Source of the DNA: Burkholderiales bacterium
GTDB lineage: Bacteria; Pseudomonadota; Gammaproteobacteria; Burkholderiales; Nitrosomonadaceae
Direction: 5' to 3'
DNA length: 64,000 nt
NCBI GenBank assembly: GCA_024235735.1
Contig: JACKLU010000006.1
Span: 99,853-163,852 of the forward strand
Positions within the stretch are counted from its first letter, which is position 1. Every line of letters starts with the position of its first letter. The notes beneath the pieces were generated by a model. It searched no databases, was not told the origin of the DNA, and saw only the letters and a list, made by a program, of their open reading frames with translations. Below, piece by piece: positions 37,801-45,400 of this stretch. Made by a program: the position numbers and the translations under genes.

Positions 37801-38143
37801 CGTGTTTCGGCGCCTGCAACTCACCCGCGGGATGCCTGCGCGCCCTGTGCTGGCTCCAGTGACTGCGGAAACGCCCGGCCTGTGTTTCAAACGTGACTTC
37901 GGCGAAACATTCGCCGGTCTGGCGCGACAGAATCTCGTTACTGTTTTTTGAAATTTTGTTCAGCCGCGGCGTGCAACCGTAGAGCGCAAGGCACAGCGCA
38001 TCCAGGATCGTGGATTTGCCCGCGCCGGTCGGACCGCTGATCAGAAAAATGCCATCCGCAAGGAATTCAGAGCGGCTGAAATCGATGGTCCATTCACCGG
38101 CAAGTGAATTCAGATTCCTGAACCTGAGTTGAAGTATGCGCAC
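34889..38143 (-). CDS. sbcC: Nuclease SbcCD ATPase subunit SbcC
   Basis: The protein has 1084 residues, an SMC/Rad50-like architecture. The N-terminal Walker A is FLISGPTGAGKSTILDALCL. Two long coiled coils flank a zinc hook, GKPCPLCGSTAHPY, near residue 540. The C-terminal signature is LSGGESFIVSLALALGLSR, with Walker B DSLFLDEGFGTLD. With SbcD it cuts DNA hairpins and palindromes at replication forks and processes double-strand ends. It follows sbcD by 33 bases in the same operon. Confidence 0.95.
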   Translation of the reverse strand: MRILQLRFRNLNSLAGEWTIDFSRSEFLADGIFLISGPTGAGKSTILDALCLALYGCTPRLNKISKNSNEILSRQTGECFAEVTFETQAGRFRSHWSQHRARRHPAGELQAPKHELADAASGKILETKIQDVARRIERIAGMDFDRFTRSMLLAQGGFAAFLQADPDERAPILEQITGTEIYSRISIGVHERNRKEREQLNLLEAEIAGITLLSGEQENELKNRLDAQQKQANEITGRLQQTGKALTWLTGIAELRTEIETLQTVFRQLAGELEAFKPEQERLNRALKAAELDGSHAALASARQQQAEDRQMLEQTVSLLPEVTALAQQKQAALTSAGHLTAQARQTQKDTASLIHKVRILDQQLLEKEKLIENETVHCQRAADQIAADTALLAQHQQKLAAAQTALTQIIGYQEANAQDERLISDFAAIEAQLGNLIAAQQDYVARKMEHDKLQAQRDKTTQALPEAAEALKTCRQACADVQQQIEAGQNNLQTVLNNRLLREYRAEKDNLLREMALLNTIASLERERKRLEDGKPCPLCGSTAHPYAAGAMPQPDAAEQKIAAVTAIIEKAEALEAEITALEKSAKNTLDTANEAEKRVTAMQQTQQNIEENLAGSAAALAASSQRCADLQQSAHARLHAYGLQESPDTDVPAVLALLNRRLQHWQASVKQKNEMEQQINALNSELKRLTAVIETRNQALSEKQQALNALRETVESRKAERREWFGERNPNSEESRLEQAAIAAEQAEQVARTAESEARQQWNAATTQIDALKTRIEKNAAALQTLEARFANELRTAGFADEQAFSACRLTPQERERLKTDAKVLDDRQIDVQARLKDREVRLAQEIEKNLSTASREALELEYAALDKQAALLRNEIAGIRHQLQTNQTAVNSMQVKLAGIAAQKHECSRWEKLHDLIGSADGKKYRNFAQGLTFEIVIDHANRQLQKLTDRYLLVHDRDKPLALNVIDSYQAGEIRSTRNLSGGESFIVSLALALGLSRMASRNVRIDSLFLDEGFGTLDEAALDTALDMLAGLQQDGKLIGVISHVPMLKARISTQIEVIPQTGGRSRIIGPGVECLGER

Positions 38144-38176
38144 CGCCGTTCCCGTTATGCCGTCCGGCTGCCGGTA

Positions 38177-39475
38177 TCAATCGGTAGCATAAAGCGCGTG
38201 CACGATTTCGTCGTAAGCGGCGATCAGTTCAGGCTGCTGCGCTGGCGGCACGTCGTGCGCCGCAAGGCAACGCGCGAATACATCCCTGACATTCAAGTCG
38301 TCCAACGTTTCCTGATCGCAAGCCCGATGCAGCACCCGGTTCATCGCCCGGCTGTTTTTGACGCACAGAATATCCAGCTGCGTGCCGTTGACGGCGTCAT
38401 CCAGATTTTGACGCAGATCGCCAGCAGAGGTCACTGCATCACCGTCATAAATTACCTCCAGCCAGGCCTGTGTATTGTTTTCTACCAGTTCCCGTATGCG
38501 GTTCAGAATCAGCGTTAGATCACCCTGAATGCGTTCCAGTTTCTGAAAGACGGGAATCGGAACCAGTTTAATCCGCGACCGATCGCGCCAGTCGGCAGTC
38601 TGTTCACTCGATTGCGCGTCACCTGCGGTTTCCGGTGTAAAGAATTCCACAATCACCACGCTTTTCTGCTGCCTCGCTTCGCCAAAACCCATCGGCAGCG
38701 GCGAGCCGCTGTAACGCACGCTGCCGGAATCACCGACTTGCTGCGGCACATGCAGATGACCAAGCGCGACATAAGCCAGATCATCCGGAAAAATATTCGC
38801 CGCGACATGCGCCAGCGATCCGACGTACAGCTCACGCACGCCGTCGCCCTCGACCGTCTTTCCGCCTGCGGCAAACAGATGCCCCATCGCCACCATGGGA
38901 ATATCGACGTCCAGCGCAGCCCGTTTTTGTCTGGCCAGACTGACAATGCCGGCATAATGATTGCGGATGCCTTCGATGAGTTTACGTTCCTTGTCGGCGA
39001 TGCTTTCACCGGCCTCAGCGGTACGGATGTCGCGGTCGCGCAGATAAGGCACCGCGCAGACGATCATTTCCGGATTGCCTTGCGCGTCACGCAACACCAG
39101 CAATTCGTCGCGCAGTTCATCACCCCATGCATTGCCCAAACCCTCGGCCGGGCTGCCGACGACATACACGTCCAGCGCCTTGAGCAACTCCCTGGGCGCG
39201 TTGAGAAAAGACGGTGAATCATGATTGCCTGCGATAATGACGACATGGCGGCAGCAGGATGCCGCGACACGGTGAAGAAACCGGTAGTACAGTGTCTGTG
39301 CGGTATTAGCCGGCGTACCGGTATCAAACACATCGCCGGCGACCAGCAAAATATCGATTTGTTCCTGCGCGATGATTTTCAGCAGCCAGTCGAGAAAATG
39401 TTCAAACTCCGCATGACGTTTGCGCCCGTACAGCGCACGCCCCAGGTGCCAATCGGAAGTGTGGAGAATTTTCAT
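38177..39475 (-). CDS. sbcD: Nuclease SbcCD subunit SbcD
   Basis: The protein has 432 residues from the ATG at 39475 (MKILHTSDWHLGR); the frame begins 11 codons earlier without reason. It is an Mre11-type metallophosphoesterase with metal-binding motifs HTSDWHLG, VAGDVFDTG, IAGNHDSP and a later GHLHVPQQ. It is the nuclease partner of SbcC and the first gene of the pair. Confidence 0.95.
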   Translation of the reverse strand: MKILHTSDWHLGRALYGRKRHAEFEHFLDWLLKIIAQEQIDILLVAGDVFDTGTPANTAQTLYYRFLHRVAASCCRHVVIIAGNHDSPSFLNAPRELLKALDVYVVGSPAEGLGNAWGDELRDELLVLRDAQGNPEMIVCAVPYLRDRDIRTAEAGESIADKERKLIEGIRNHYAGIVSLARQKRAALDVDIPMVAMGHLFAAGGKTVEGDGVRELYVGSLAHVAANIFPDDLAYVALGHLHVPQQVGDSGSVRYSGSPLPMGFGEARQQKSVVIVEFFTPETAGDAQSSEQTADWRDRSRIKLVPIPVFQKLERIQGDLTLILNRIRELVENNTQAWLEVIYDGDAVTSAGDLRQNLDDAVNGTQLDILCVKNSRAMNRVLHRACDQETLDDLNVRDVFARCLAAHDVPPAQQPELIAAYDEIVHALYATD

Positions 39476-39711
39476 CAATGAATGATCGATAATCGGGTGG
39501 AGACACACCCTCGAATGCTATTTTGTCGTGCGTTGCTCATAAATTTAGTCGTTGGCGGAAATTCCGGCGGACGGGATCGCTTCACGTGTCGACCTCAATC
39601 GATAATTTCGCTCACGCATCGCGTTACTTACCCAAAGCAGGCCGGATACGCTAAAATTTACCCCATTTTGCGTTGCAATGCACATCATATCCCAACATCA
39701 AAAGGCTAAAA

Positions 39712-40014
39712 ATGACTGAAATGAAATACGACGGCGTCGAACAGGATGAAAGAAACGGCCTGACCCCTCTCGGACGTATCGTTCGGGATGCCTGGGTTTT
39801 CGGGTTTCTGCCGGAGTCGGAAACCTGCGCAGGATGGGATCATGGGCAGATGCAGAGTCTCTATGAAAAAGTCTATGCTGCATGGGAACCCTATGCGCAC
39901 CTGCCCAGCCGTTTACCCGACGAACTGCGTGAAAGGCATGCCAGAATTTATGATCAGGCGATAACGGCCGCGCGGGCAAAAGGCTGGGATCCCGAACTGG
40001 ATGAGGATGATTAA
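39712..40014 (+). CDS. Small conserved-looking hypothetical protein
   Basis: The protein has 100 residues from the ATG at 39712, preceded by AAGG. It is acidic and soluble (MTEMKYDGVEQDERNGLTPL), with several aromatic residues (DAWVFGFLPESETCAGWDHG) and an acidic end ELDEDD. No family recognised. It ends four bases inside the convergent next gene, so the two stop codons overlap. Codon use matches the neighbours, which supports a real gene. Confidence 0.65.
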   Translation: MTEMKYDGVEQDERNGLTPLGRIVRDAWVFGFLPESETCAGWDHGQMQSLYEKVYAAWEPYAHLPSRLPDELRERHARIYDQAITAARAKGWDPELDEDD

Positions 40015-40436
40015 TTGGCAGGTTTTCCAGACCCGCGGAACGGAATAATATGCGCAGAACCTTTGACTGGTGCTTTATCGGCCAGCACCCGCAATGCCGA
40101 CGGAAATTCGCTTTGCAGGCGCGTCATAATATCCGCAGCACCCGCCGAATGCGCGCGATAAAATACCGCCTGATAAGCAACCGGCTGGTCCAGCGTCTCG
40201 CGCTCATGCCGCTTGAAATCGCGCCAGGCGATGTCGATCCAGCATTTGCGTTCGCCATCGATAAAAACAAATTCTTCGGCATCAATAATTGCCATATACT
40301 GCATGCTGCGAATGGGGACAAACAGGTGGCTGCCGCCACTGCGCGCGAGCAGTGTGATGGCCAGATTATAAGTACTTGCCGGCAACTGACGCGATTCACG
40401 GTTGATTTCTTCGTCTCGGTAACAGGTGATTTCCAT
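40011..40436 (-). CDS. Conserved-looking hypothetical protein
   Basis: The protein has 141 residues from the ATG at 40436 (MEITCYRDEEINRESRQL); the frame opens 22 codons earlier. It contains a beta-rich core, HLFVPIRSMQYMAIIDAEEF and ERKCWIDIAWRDF, and no signal peptide or membrane segment. No family recognised. The convergent overlap with the preceding gene by four bases means the two transcripts are antisense to each other at their ends. Confidence 0.65.
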   Translation of the reverse strand: MEITCYRDEEINRESRQLPASTYNLAITLLARSGGSHLFVPIRSMQYMAIIDAEEFVFIDGERKCWIDIAWRDFKRHERETLDQPVAYQAVFYRAHSAGAADIMTRLQSEFPSALRVLADKAPVKGSAHIIPFRGSGKPAN

Positions 40437-40564
40437 AACTGTTGTCCAGTAAACAAGTTGAGGTACTACTGGTATTGAAGCCGAATCGCATTCATTCGTC
40501 AATGATCAATCGACATTAACATACAACCGATCACAGTGCTCCAGAACCTATCGATATTAAACAA

Positions 40565-41848
40565 ATGATGACCCAGAATCGACTTTTCAATGGCCTTCTT
40601 GCAAAACTGGGACCGGGACTGCTGTATGCGGGCGCGGCAATCGGTGTTTCTCATCTGGTGCAATCAACCCGCGCCGGCGGCATGTTCGGGTTCGAATTGA
40701 TCATCGCCATTATTGTCATTCACCTGATTAAATACCCGTTTTTTGAATTCGGACCGCGCTATACCGCGGCAACCGGAAAAAACATCCTGCACGGCTACCA
40801 CAAACTGGGCCGCTGGGCGGTCTGGATTTACCTGTTGATGACCATTTCAACCATGTTCATCATCCAGGCCGCGGTAACCGTAGTCACCGCCGGACTGTTC
40901 ACGCATATTTTCGGTTTTGAAGCGCTGGGCGGGCATGAGCCGCAGGTTGTCGACGCGATTATCAGCAGCCTGATCCTGCTCATCTGCTTCACCTTGCTGG
41001 CGAGCGGGCGCTATGTTCTGTTGGACAAACTGATCAAAATCATCATTCTGATTTTGTCGGTTACGACCATCGCCGCCGTCATCGCTTTGCTGTTTGACAA
41101 TCCGGGACATTATTCATCCGCCACGGCGCATTTCGACATCACCGATGCCGTGCATCTGCTGTTTTTAGCCACATTTCTGGGCTGGATGCCGGCCCCGGTT
41201 GAAATTTCCGTCTGGCATTCGGTCTGGTCGGAAAGCAAAAATGAAACCGAAGGCAAGGTTGCCAGCCTGAAAGAAGCACTTTTTGACTTTCGCGTGGGTT
41301 TTATCGGCACGGCGTTTCTGGCGATCTGTTTTCTGGCTATCGGCGCACTGGTGATGTATGGCAGTGGCGTTGAATTCAAGGCCGGCGGCGCGGCATTTGC
41401 GGAACAGCTGCTGGACATGTACAAACAGGCGCTGGGCGACTGGGCTTACCCCATCGTCGCGATTGCCGCGCTTACCACCATGTTCAGCACCACGCTGACC
41501 TTGCTCGATGCGTTTCCGCGCACGATCGGCATGTCACTGGAGTTGATTGCACCACGTCAATTCCAGCATCGCAAAAACAAATCGATTTATATCTTCTGGT
41601 TGCTGGTCACCATTGCAGGCACACTTTTTCTGCTGTTTTTCTTTACCCCATCCATGGGTGAAATGGTCAAGGTCGCCACTGTCGTCGCATTCGTTGCAGC
41701 GCCCGTTCTTGCCATACTCAACACGCTGGTGATGTTCGACAAATCAATCCCCGAACCTTATCGCCCCGGAAAAATAATGCTCGCCTGGTGCATGCTTGGT
41801 TTGACCGCCTTGATCGGCTGTTCGATCGGCTATCTGGTGTTGATGTAA
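40565..41848 (+). CDS. Divergent Nramp-family transporter
   Basis: The protein has 427 residues with eleven or so membrane helices and the overall Nramp pattern (LGPGLLYAGAAIG at 15-27). In classical Nramp metal carriers TM1 has Asp-Pro-Gly-Asn and TM6 has Met-Pro-His. Here the TM1 motif is Gly-Val-Ser-His (27-30) and the TM6 area reads PAPVEISVWHSVW. The metal-binding residues are therefore replaced, so the substrate may not be Mn or Fe and need not be a metal ion at all. It probably stands alone, 93 bases before the Atm1-type exporter. Confidence 0.82.
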   Translation: MMTQNRLFNGLLAKLGPGLLYAGAAIGVSHLVQSTRAGGMFGFELIIAIIVIHLIKYPFFEFGPRYTAATGKNILHGYHKLGRWAVWIYLLMTISTMFIIQAAVTVVTAGLFTHIFGFEALGGHEPQVVDAIISSLILLICFTLLASGRYVLLDKLIKIIILILSVTTIAAVIALLFDNPGHYSSATAHFDITDAVHLLFLATFLGWMPAPVEISVWHSVWSESKNETEGKVASLKEALFDFRVGFIGTAFLAICFLAIGALVMYGSGVEFKAGGAAFAEQLLDMYKQALGDWAYPIVAIAALTTMFSTTLTLLDAFPRTIGMSLELIAPRQFQHRKNKSIYIFWLLVTIAGTLFLLFFFTPSMGEMVKVATVVAFVAAPVLAILNTLVMFDKSIPEPYRPGKIMLAWCMLGLTALIGCSIGYLVLM

Positions 41849-41941
41849 ATCAACATCGACCCAATGGCCGGTGGTGGATCGATTTTCCACGTTCCACCGC
41901 AAACCCTTGGTGATCAGATTATTCTGAAACTTTTCTGTCCA

Positions 41942-43744
41942 ATGCCGCGCAATTCCGCCGAAACCAAAAAAACCGATACGCATCGAAATCTCAAGACAAT
42001 TGCATCACTCCTGCCTTACTTATGGGAATTCAAGGTTCGCGTCATCCTTGCGCTGAGTCTGCTGATTCTGGCAAAACTGGCAAACGTCTCCGTGCCGCTG
42101 GTGCTGAAGGAAATTGTCGATGCGCTGAATCAACCGCAGGCAGTTCTGGTACTGCCTGTTTTTCTGTTGATCGGATACGGTGTGTTGCGTTTGTGCAGCA
42201 CGTTGTTCGGCGAATTACGCGATGCAGTATTCGCCAAAGTGACGCAACGCGCCATCCGACGTATCGCCACCCGTGTTTTCGCGCATCTGCACGCGTTGTC
42301 GTTGCGTTTTCATCTGGAACGACAGACCGGCGGCGTATCACGGGACATTGAACGCGGCACGCGCGGCATCTCGTTTCTGATGAATTTCATGCTGTTCAAT
42401 ATTCTGCCGACGCTACTGGAAATCATCCTGGTCATGGCGATTCTGATCAAACAATATGATCTGCTTTTTGCTGTCATTATCTTTATCACATTGTTGGCGT
42501 ATATCGCCTTGACCCTGATCGTCACCGAATGGCGGATGATATTCCGGCGCACGATGAATACCATGGACTCCAAAGCCAATACGCAGGCGATCGACAGCCT
42601 GCTCAATTATGAAACCGTGAAATACTTCGGTAACGAGGCATGGGAAAGCAGGCGCTATGACGAACACCTGCAAACCTGGGAGAAAGCGGCTATCCGCAAT
42701 CAGGTTTCGCTCGCCACGCTCAATTCGGGACAAAGCGCCATTATCGCGATCGGCATGACGCTGCTTATGTTCCTGGCCGCCGACCATGTCATGCAGGGCA
42801 CCATGACGATCGGCGATCTGGTGCTGGTCAATGCGTTTTTACTGCAACTGTATATGCCGCTGCATTTTCTCGGATTTGTCTACCGGGAAATCAAGCATTC
42901 GCTCGCCGACATGGAGCGTATGTTCTCCCTGCTCGACGAAAACCGTGAAATTCAGGACAAACCGGGTGCAGTCGCGTTGCAACTGCAAGACAAAAAACCA
43001 GCCACTATTCGCTTTGATCATGTCAATTTCAGTTATGACGCCAACCGGCAGATTTTATTTGACGTCAGTTTTGAAATTCCAGCCGGGCGGAATATTGCCG
43101 TGGTCGGACACAGCGGCTCCGGAAAATCAACGCTGGCGCGCCTGCTGTTTCGCTTTTATGATGTGCAATCCGGCGCCATAACCATTGACGATCAGGATAT
43201 CCGCGACATCGCCCAGCAGAGTCTGCGCGCAGCGATCGGCATCGTACCGCAGGATACGGTGCTGTTTAACGACAGCATTTATTACAATATCGCATACGGC
43301 CGTCCCGGTGCCACGCCGGAGGAAGTATACGCCGCAGCAAAATCAGCCCATATCCATGACTTTATCGAAGCATTGCCGGATAAATATGCAACCGTCGTCG
43401 GCGAGCGTGGACTGAAACTTTCCGGCGGCGAAAAACAACGCGTCGCGATTGCGCGCACACTACTGAAAAACCCCGCGATTCTGATTTTTGACGAGGCCAC
43501 TTCAGCACTGGATTCACATGCCGAGAAACAGATACAGTCGGAATTGAAGCGTATCGCACGAAATCACACGACGCTGACTATCGCGCACCGGTTGTCAACC
43601 ATCGCCGATGCCGACCAGATCCTGGTTATGGATAGCGGCCGCATCATCGAATACGGCAGACACCCGCAGTTACTCGCCGCCGGCCAAACCTACGCGCGCC
43701 TGTGGACGCTGCAACAGCAGGAACAGCAGAAGCAACCGCACTAA
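41942..43744 (+). CDS. Atm1-type ABC exporter (heavy-metal / glutathione-conjugate family)
   Basis: The protein has 600 residues from the ATG at 41942. Six membrane helices (about 30-310) include the Atm1-like LHALSLRFHLERQTGGVSRD and LNYETVKYFGNEAWESRRYD. The nucleotide-binding half has Walker A GHSGSGKST, signature LSGGEKQRVAIARTLL, Walker B ILIFDEATSALDS and H-loop TIAHRLST. Mitochondrial Atm1 and its bacterial relatives export glutathione-linked sulfur or metal compounds. No ribosome site is clear before the ATG; the longer frame from 41864 is less likely. Confidence 0.88.
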   Translation: MPRNSAETKKTDTHRNLKTIASLLPYLWEFKVRVILALSLLILAKLANVSVPLVLKEIVDALNQPQAVLVLPVFLLIGYGVLRLCSTLFGELRDAVFAKVTQRAIRRIATRVFAHLHALSLRFHLERQTGGVSRDIERGTRGISFLMNFMLFNILPTLLEIILVMAILIKQYDLLFAVIIFITLLAYIALTLIVTEWRMIFRRTMNTMDSKANTQAIDSLLNYETVKYFGNEAWESRRYDEHLQTWEKAAIRNQVSLATLNSGQSAIIAIGMTLLMFLAADHVMQGTMTIGDLVLVNAFLLQLYMPLHFLGFVYREIKHSLADMERMFSLLDENREIQDKPGAVALQLQDKKPATIRFDHVNFSYDANRQILFDVSFEIPAGRNIAVVGHSGSGKSTLARLLFRFYDVQSGAITIDDQDIRDIAQQSLRAAIGIVPQDTVLFNDSIYYNIAYGRPGATPEEVYAAAKSAHIHDFIEALPDKYATVVGERGLKLSGGEKQRVAIARTLLKNPAILIFDEATSALDSHAEKQIQSELKRIARNHTTLTIAHRLSTIADADQILVMDSGRIIEYGRHPQLLAAGQTYARLWTLQQQEQQKQPH

Positions 43745-43955
43745 TCCTTTACATGCGCAGTGCGCTTCATAGTTCCGGCGTCCCGCCCAATCAAGCCGTG
43801 ATTTTTCGCGGGTTGTTGTGTATCATTCATCCCATAGGCATCAAGATCAACCGGATTGAGACCTTAACATTCTGATTAAATAACAATAATCTCGCAGGCA
43901 TACCGATTGACGTAACCGATAACCGCGATATCCTCGTTTTATATAAGGAATACCC

Positions 43956-44384
43956 ATGGGTGCTATCTTTTTTTATATCTTCATTTATTTTCTGGGGTAT
44001 TACGGATCGAACATCCTCAACATGTTCACCGTCCGCCCGCTCATCACCAACCGCTTTATAGCGGCATTGATTCCCGTTTTCTGCATCGCTCTGCTGCATG
44101 GCTATATGATCGTCACCAAGCCGCCTCCTTCCTCACAGGACATCACGGTTGAATCGGCTCTATTCACCTACGTTGCGATGCCCGTTGTTATTGTTACGCT
44201 GGGTGCAATCTATTTCATGTGGAACGCACGCCGCTCCGAAGAGGAAGAAGCCGAGGAAGCCGCTCGCAGAGCTGCGGAGGACGCGGAAGAAGATGATGAC
44301 GAGAATCTTAAAGATGAACAGGAAACATCCGGCGCATCAGCTGCTGAAAAAACAACTCCAGATGCGGATGAAAAGAGAAATTGA
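43956..44384 (+). CDS. Small inner-membrane protein with acidic tail
   Basis: The protein has 142 residues with TAAGGA before the ATG. Three hydrophobic helices (about 3-22, 30-50 and 68-88) are followed by a strongly acidic, Glu/Asp/Ala-rich cytosolic tail of about 50 residues beginning RRSEEEEAEEAARRAAEDAE. No family recognised. The tail is predicted to be helical or disordered. The gene stands alone and is followed by a hairpin. Confidence 0.68.
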   Translation: MGAIFFYIFIYFLGYYGSNILNMFTVRPLITNRFIAALIPVFCIALLHGYMIVTKPPPSSQDITVESALFTYVAMPVVIVTLGAIYFMWNARRSEEEEAEEAARRAAEDAEEDDDENLKDEQETSGASAAEKTTPDADEKRN

Positions 44385-44408
44385 GATGCTTGATTGATGC
44401 TTTAAAGG

Positions 44409-44436
44409 TAATCATGCCGCAAAAGCGGCATGATTA
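44409..44436. terminator. Perfect 12-bp hairpin between convergent genes
   Basis: TAATCATGCCGC-AAAA-GCGGCATGATTA forms a perfect 12-pair stem with a four-base loop. It lies 24 bases after the membrane-protein gene and 21 bases from the end of the convergent CADD-like gene, so it could end both transcripts. No long T-run follows on either strand. Confidence 0.6.
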
Positions 44437-44457
44437 TCGTGCGACAAAACAACAGGA

Positions 44458-45219
44458 TTAATGCAGTGTAATGGCCTCTTTCTCTGTTTCTTCCTGCGCT
44501 GCTTCACAAATCAAATTGGCGCAATAGGTTTCGTGGATGCCATCGAGGAAACCCCAGAGTGCGTCACACGCTTCGCGGGTTGCCGCAAGAACTTCTTCCT
44601 GCTTTTCCGGCGTATCGGCGAAACGCTCGATAATGTCCCATTCAGCTTGTGAATGATAAATATCCGCTTTCTGATGAACTGAGAAAAATTCATAGTCTTT
44701 AGGATTGGTCATGCCATAAAACTCCGCCAGACCTTCGATTTTGACTTTCGCAATATCGGGTACCTGCGACTCAAATGCATGCAGTGCAGCCAATCCGGCG
44801 TAGAACGGGCGATTCAAGCAGATATCACGGAATGTGGCAACCAGTTTGTCCGTATTAGGCAGTGCCTTGGCGCTGGCCAGACTTTCATCGTTCGCACCCA
44901 GGGCAAACGCGAATGCCTTCCATAAAGCCGGATGATTGGATTCGCCGTGTTCTTCGTCGATCAGATTTTTCAGCACTTCCTGCCGCACGCTGATGTCACC
45001 GCTGTTCGCAGCGGTGCTGAAATGCGGCGTATTAAAGTGAACGGCGCTCAGATAAGTCGGCTCCGCCAAAACATTATAAAAATATTGCTCGGCATAGTGA
45101 CGCAATTGCTCCTTGGTTAATTTGCCTTCTGTCCAGGCAATGTAGAACGGGTGCTTGAGCAAATGCTTTGCATTGATTGTATCTTTAACGCTTTGTTTAA
45201 ATGTATTCTGGATAGTCAT
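44458..45219 (-). CDS. CADD/TenA-like pABA-synthesis protein (NE1434 type)
   Basis: The protein has 253 residues, a helical haem-oxygenase/PqqC-like fold, with AGAGGAAA before the start. Compared from memory with Chlamydia CADD, the metal ligands are all present with a constant shift: Glu89, His96, Glu150, His182, Asp186 and His189. Tyr26 and Tyr42 match the tyrosines that CADD uses; Tyr26 would be the sacrificed residue. CADD and N. europaea NE1434 make p-aminobenzoate for folate from their own tyrosine, in place of PabABC. Each protein molecule would therefore be a one-use reagent. The reaction here is inferred from similarity. Confidence 0.82.
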   Translation of the reverse strand: MTIQNTFKQSVKDTINAKHLLKHPFYIAWTEGKLTKEQLRHYAEQYFYNVLAEPTYLSAVHFNTPHFSTAANSGDISVRQEVLKNLIDEEHGESNHPALWKAFAFALGANDESLASAKALPNTDKLVATFRDICLNRPFYAGLAALHAFESQVPDIAKVKIEGLAEFYGMTNPKDYEFFSVHQKADIYHSQAEWDIIERFADTPEKQEEVLAATREACDALWGFLDGIHETYCANLICEAAQEETEKEAITLH

Positions 45220-45400
45220 AGTGTTTCCTCTTCTAGTTGGGTTCTTTCTGATTACCTTTAGTTACTTCTGGCCGCCTCTGTTTCGCCTGTTTACTACTGT
45301 TGAACGCAAGCGATCTGGACGGAATCAAGCGGAATTAAACGAAAACAAACCGGTAGCTCCAAGCTGTATATCATCGCTAATTAAACCCTGCAAGTCAAAT

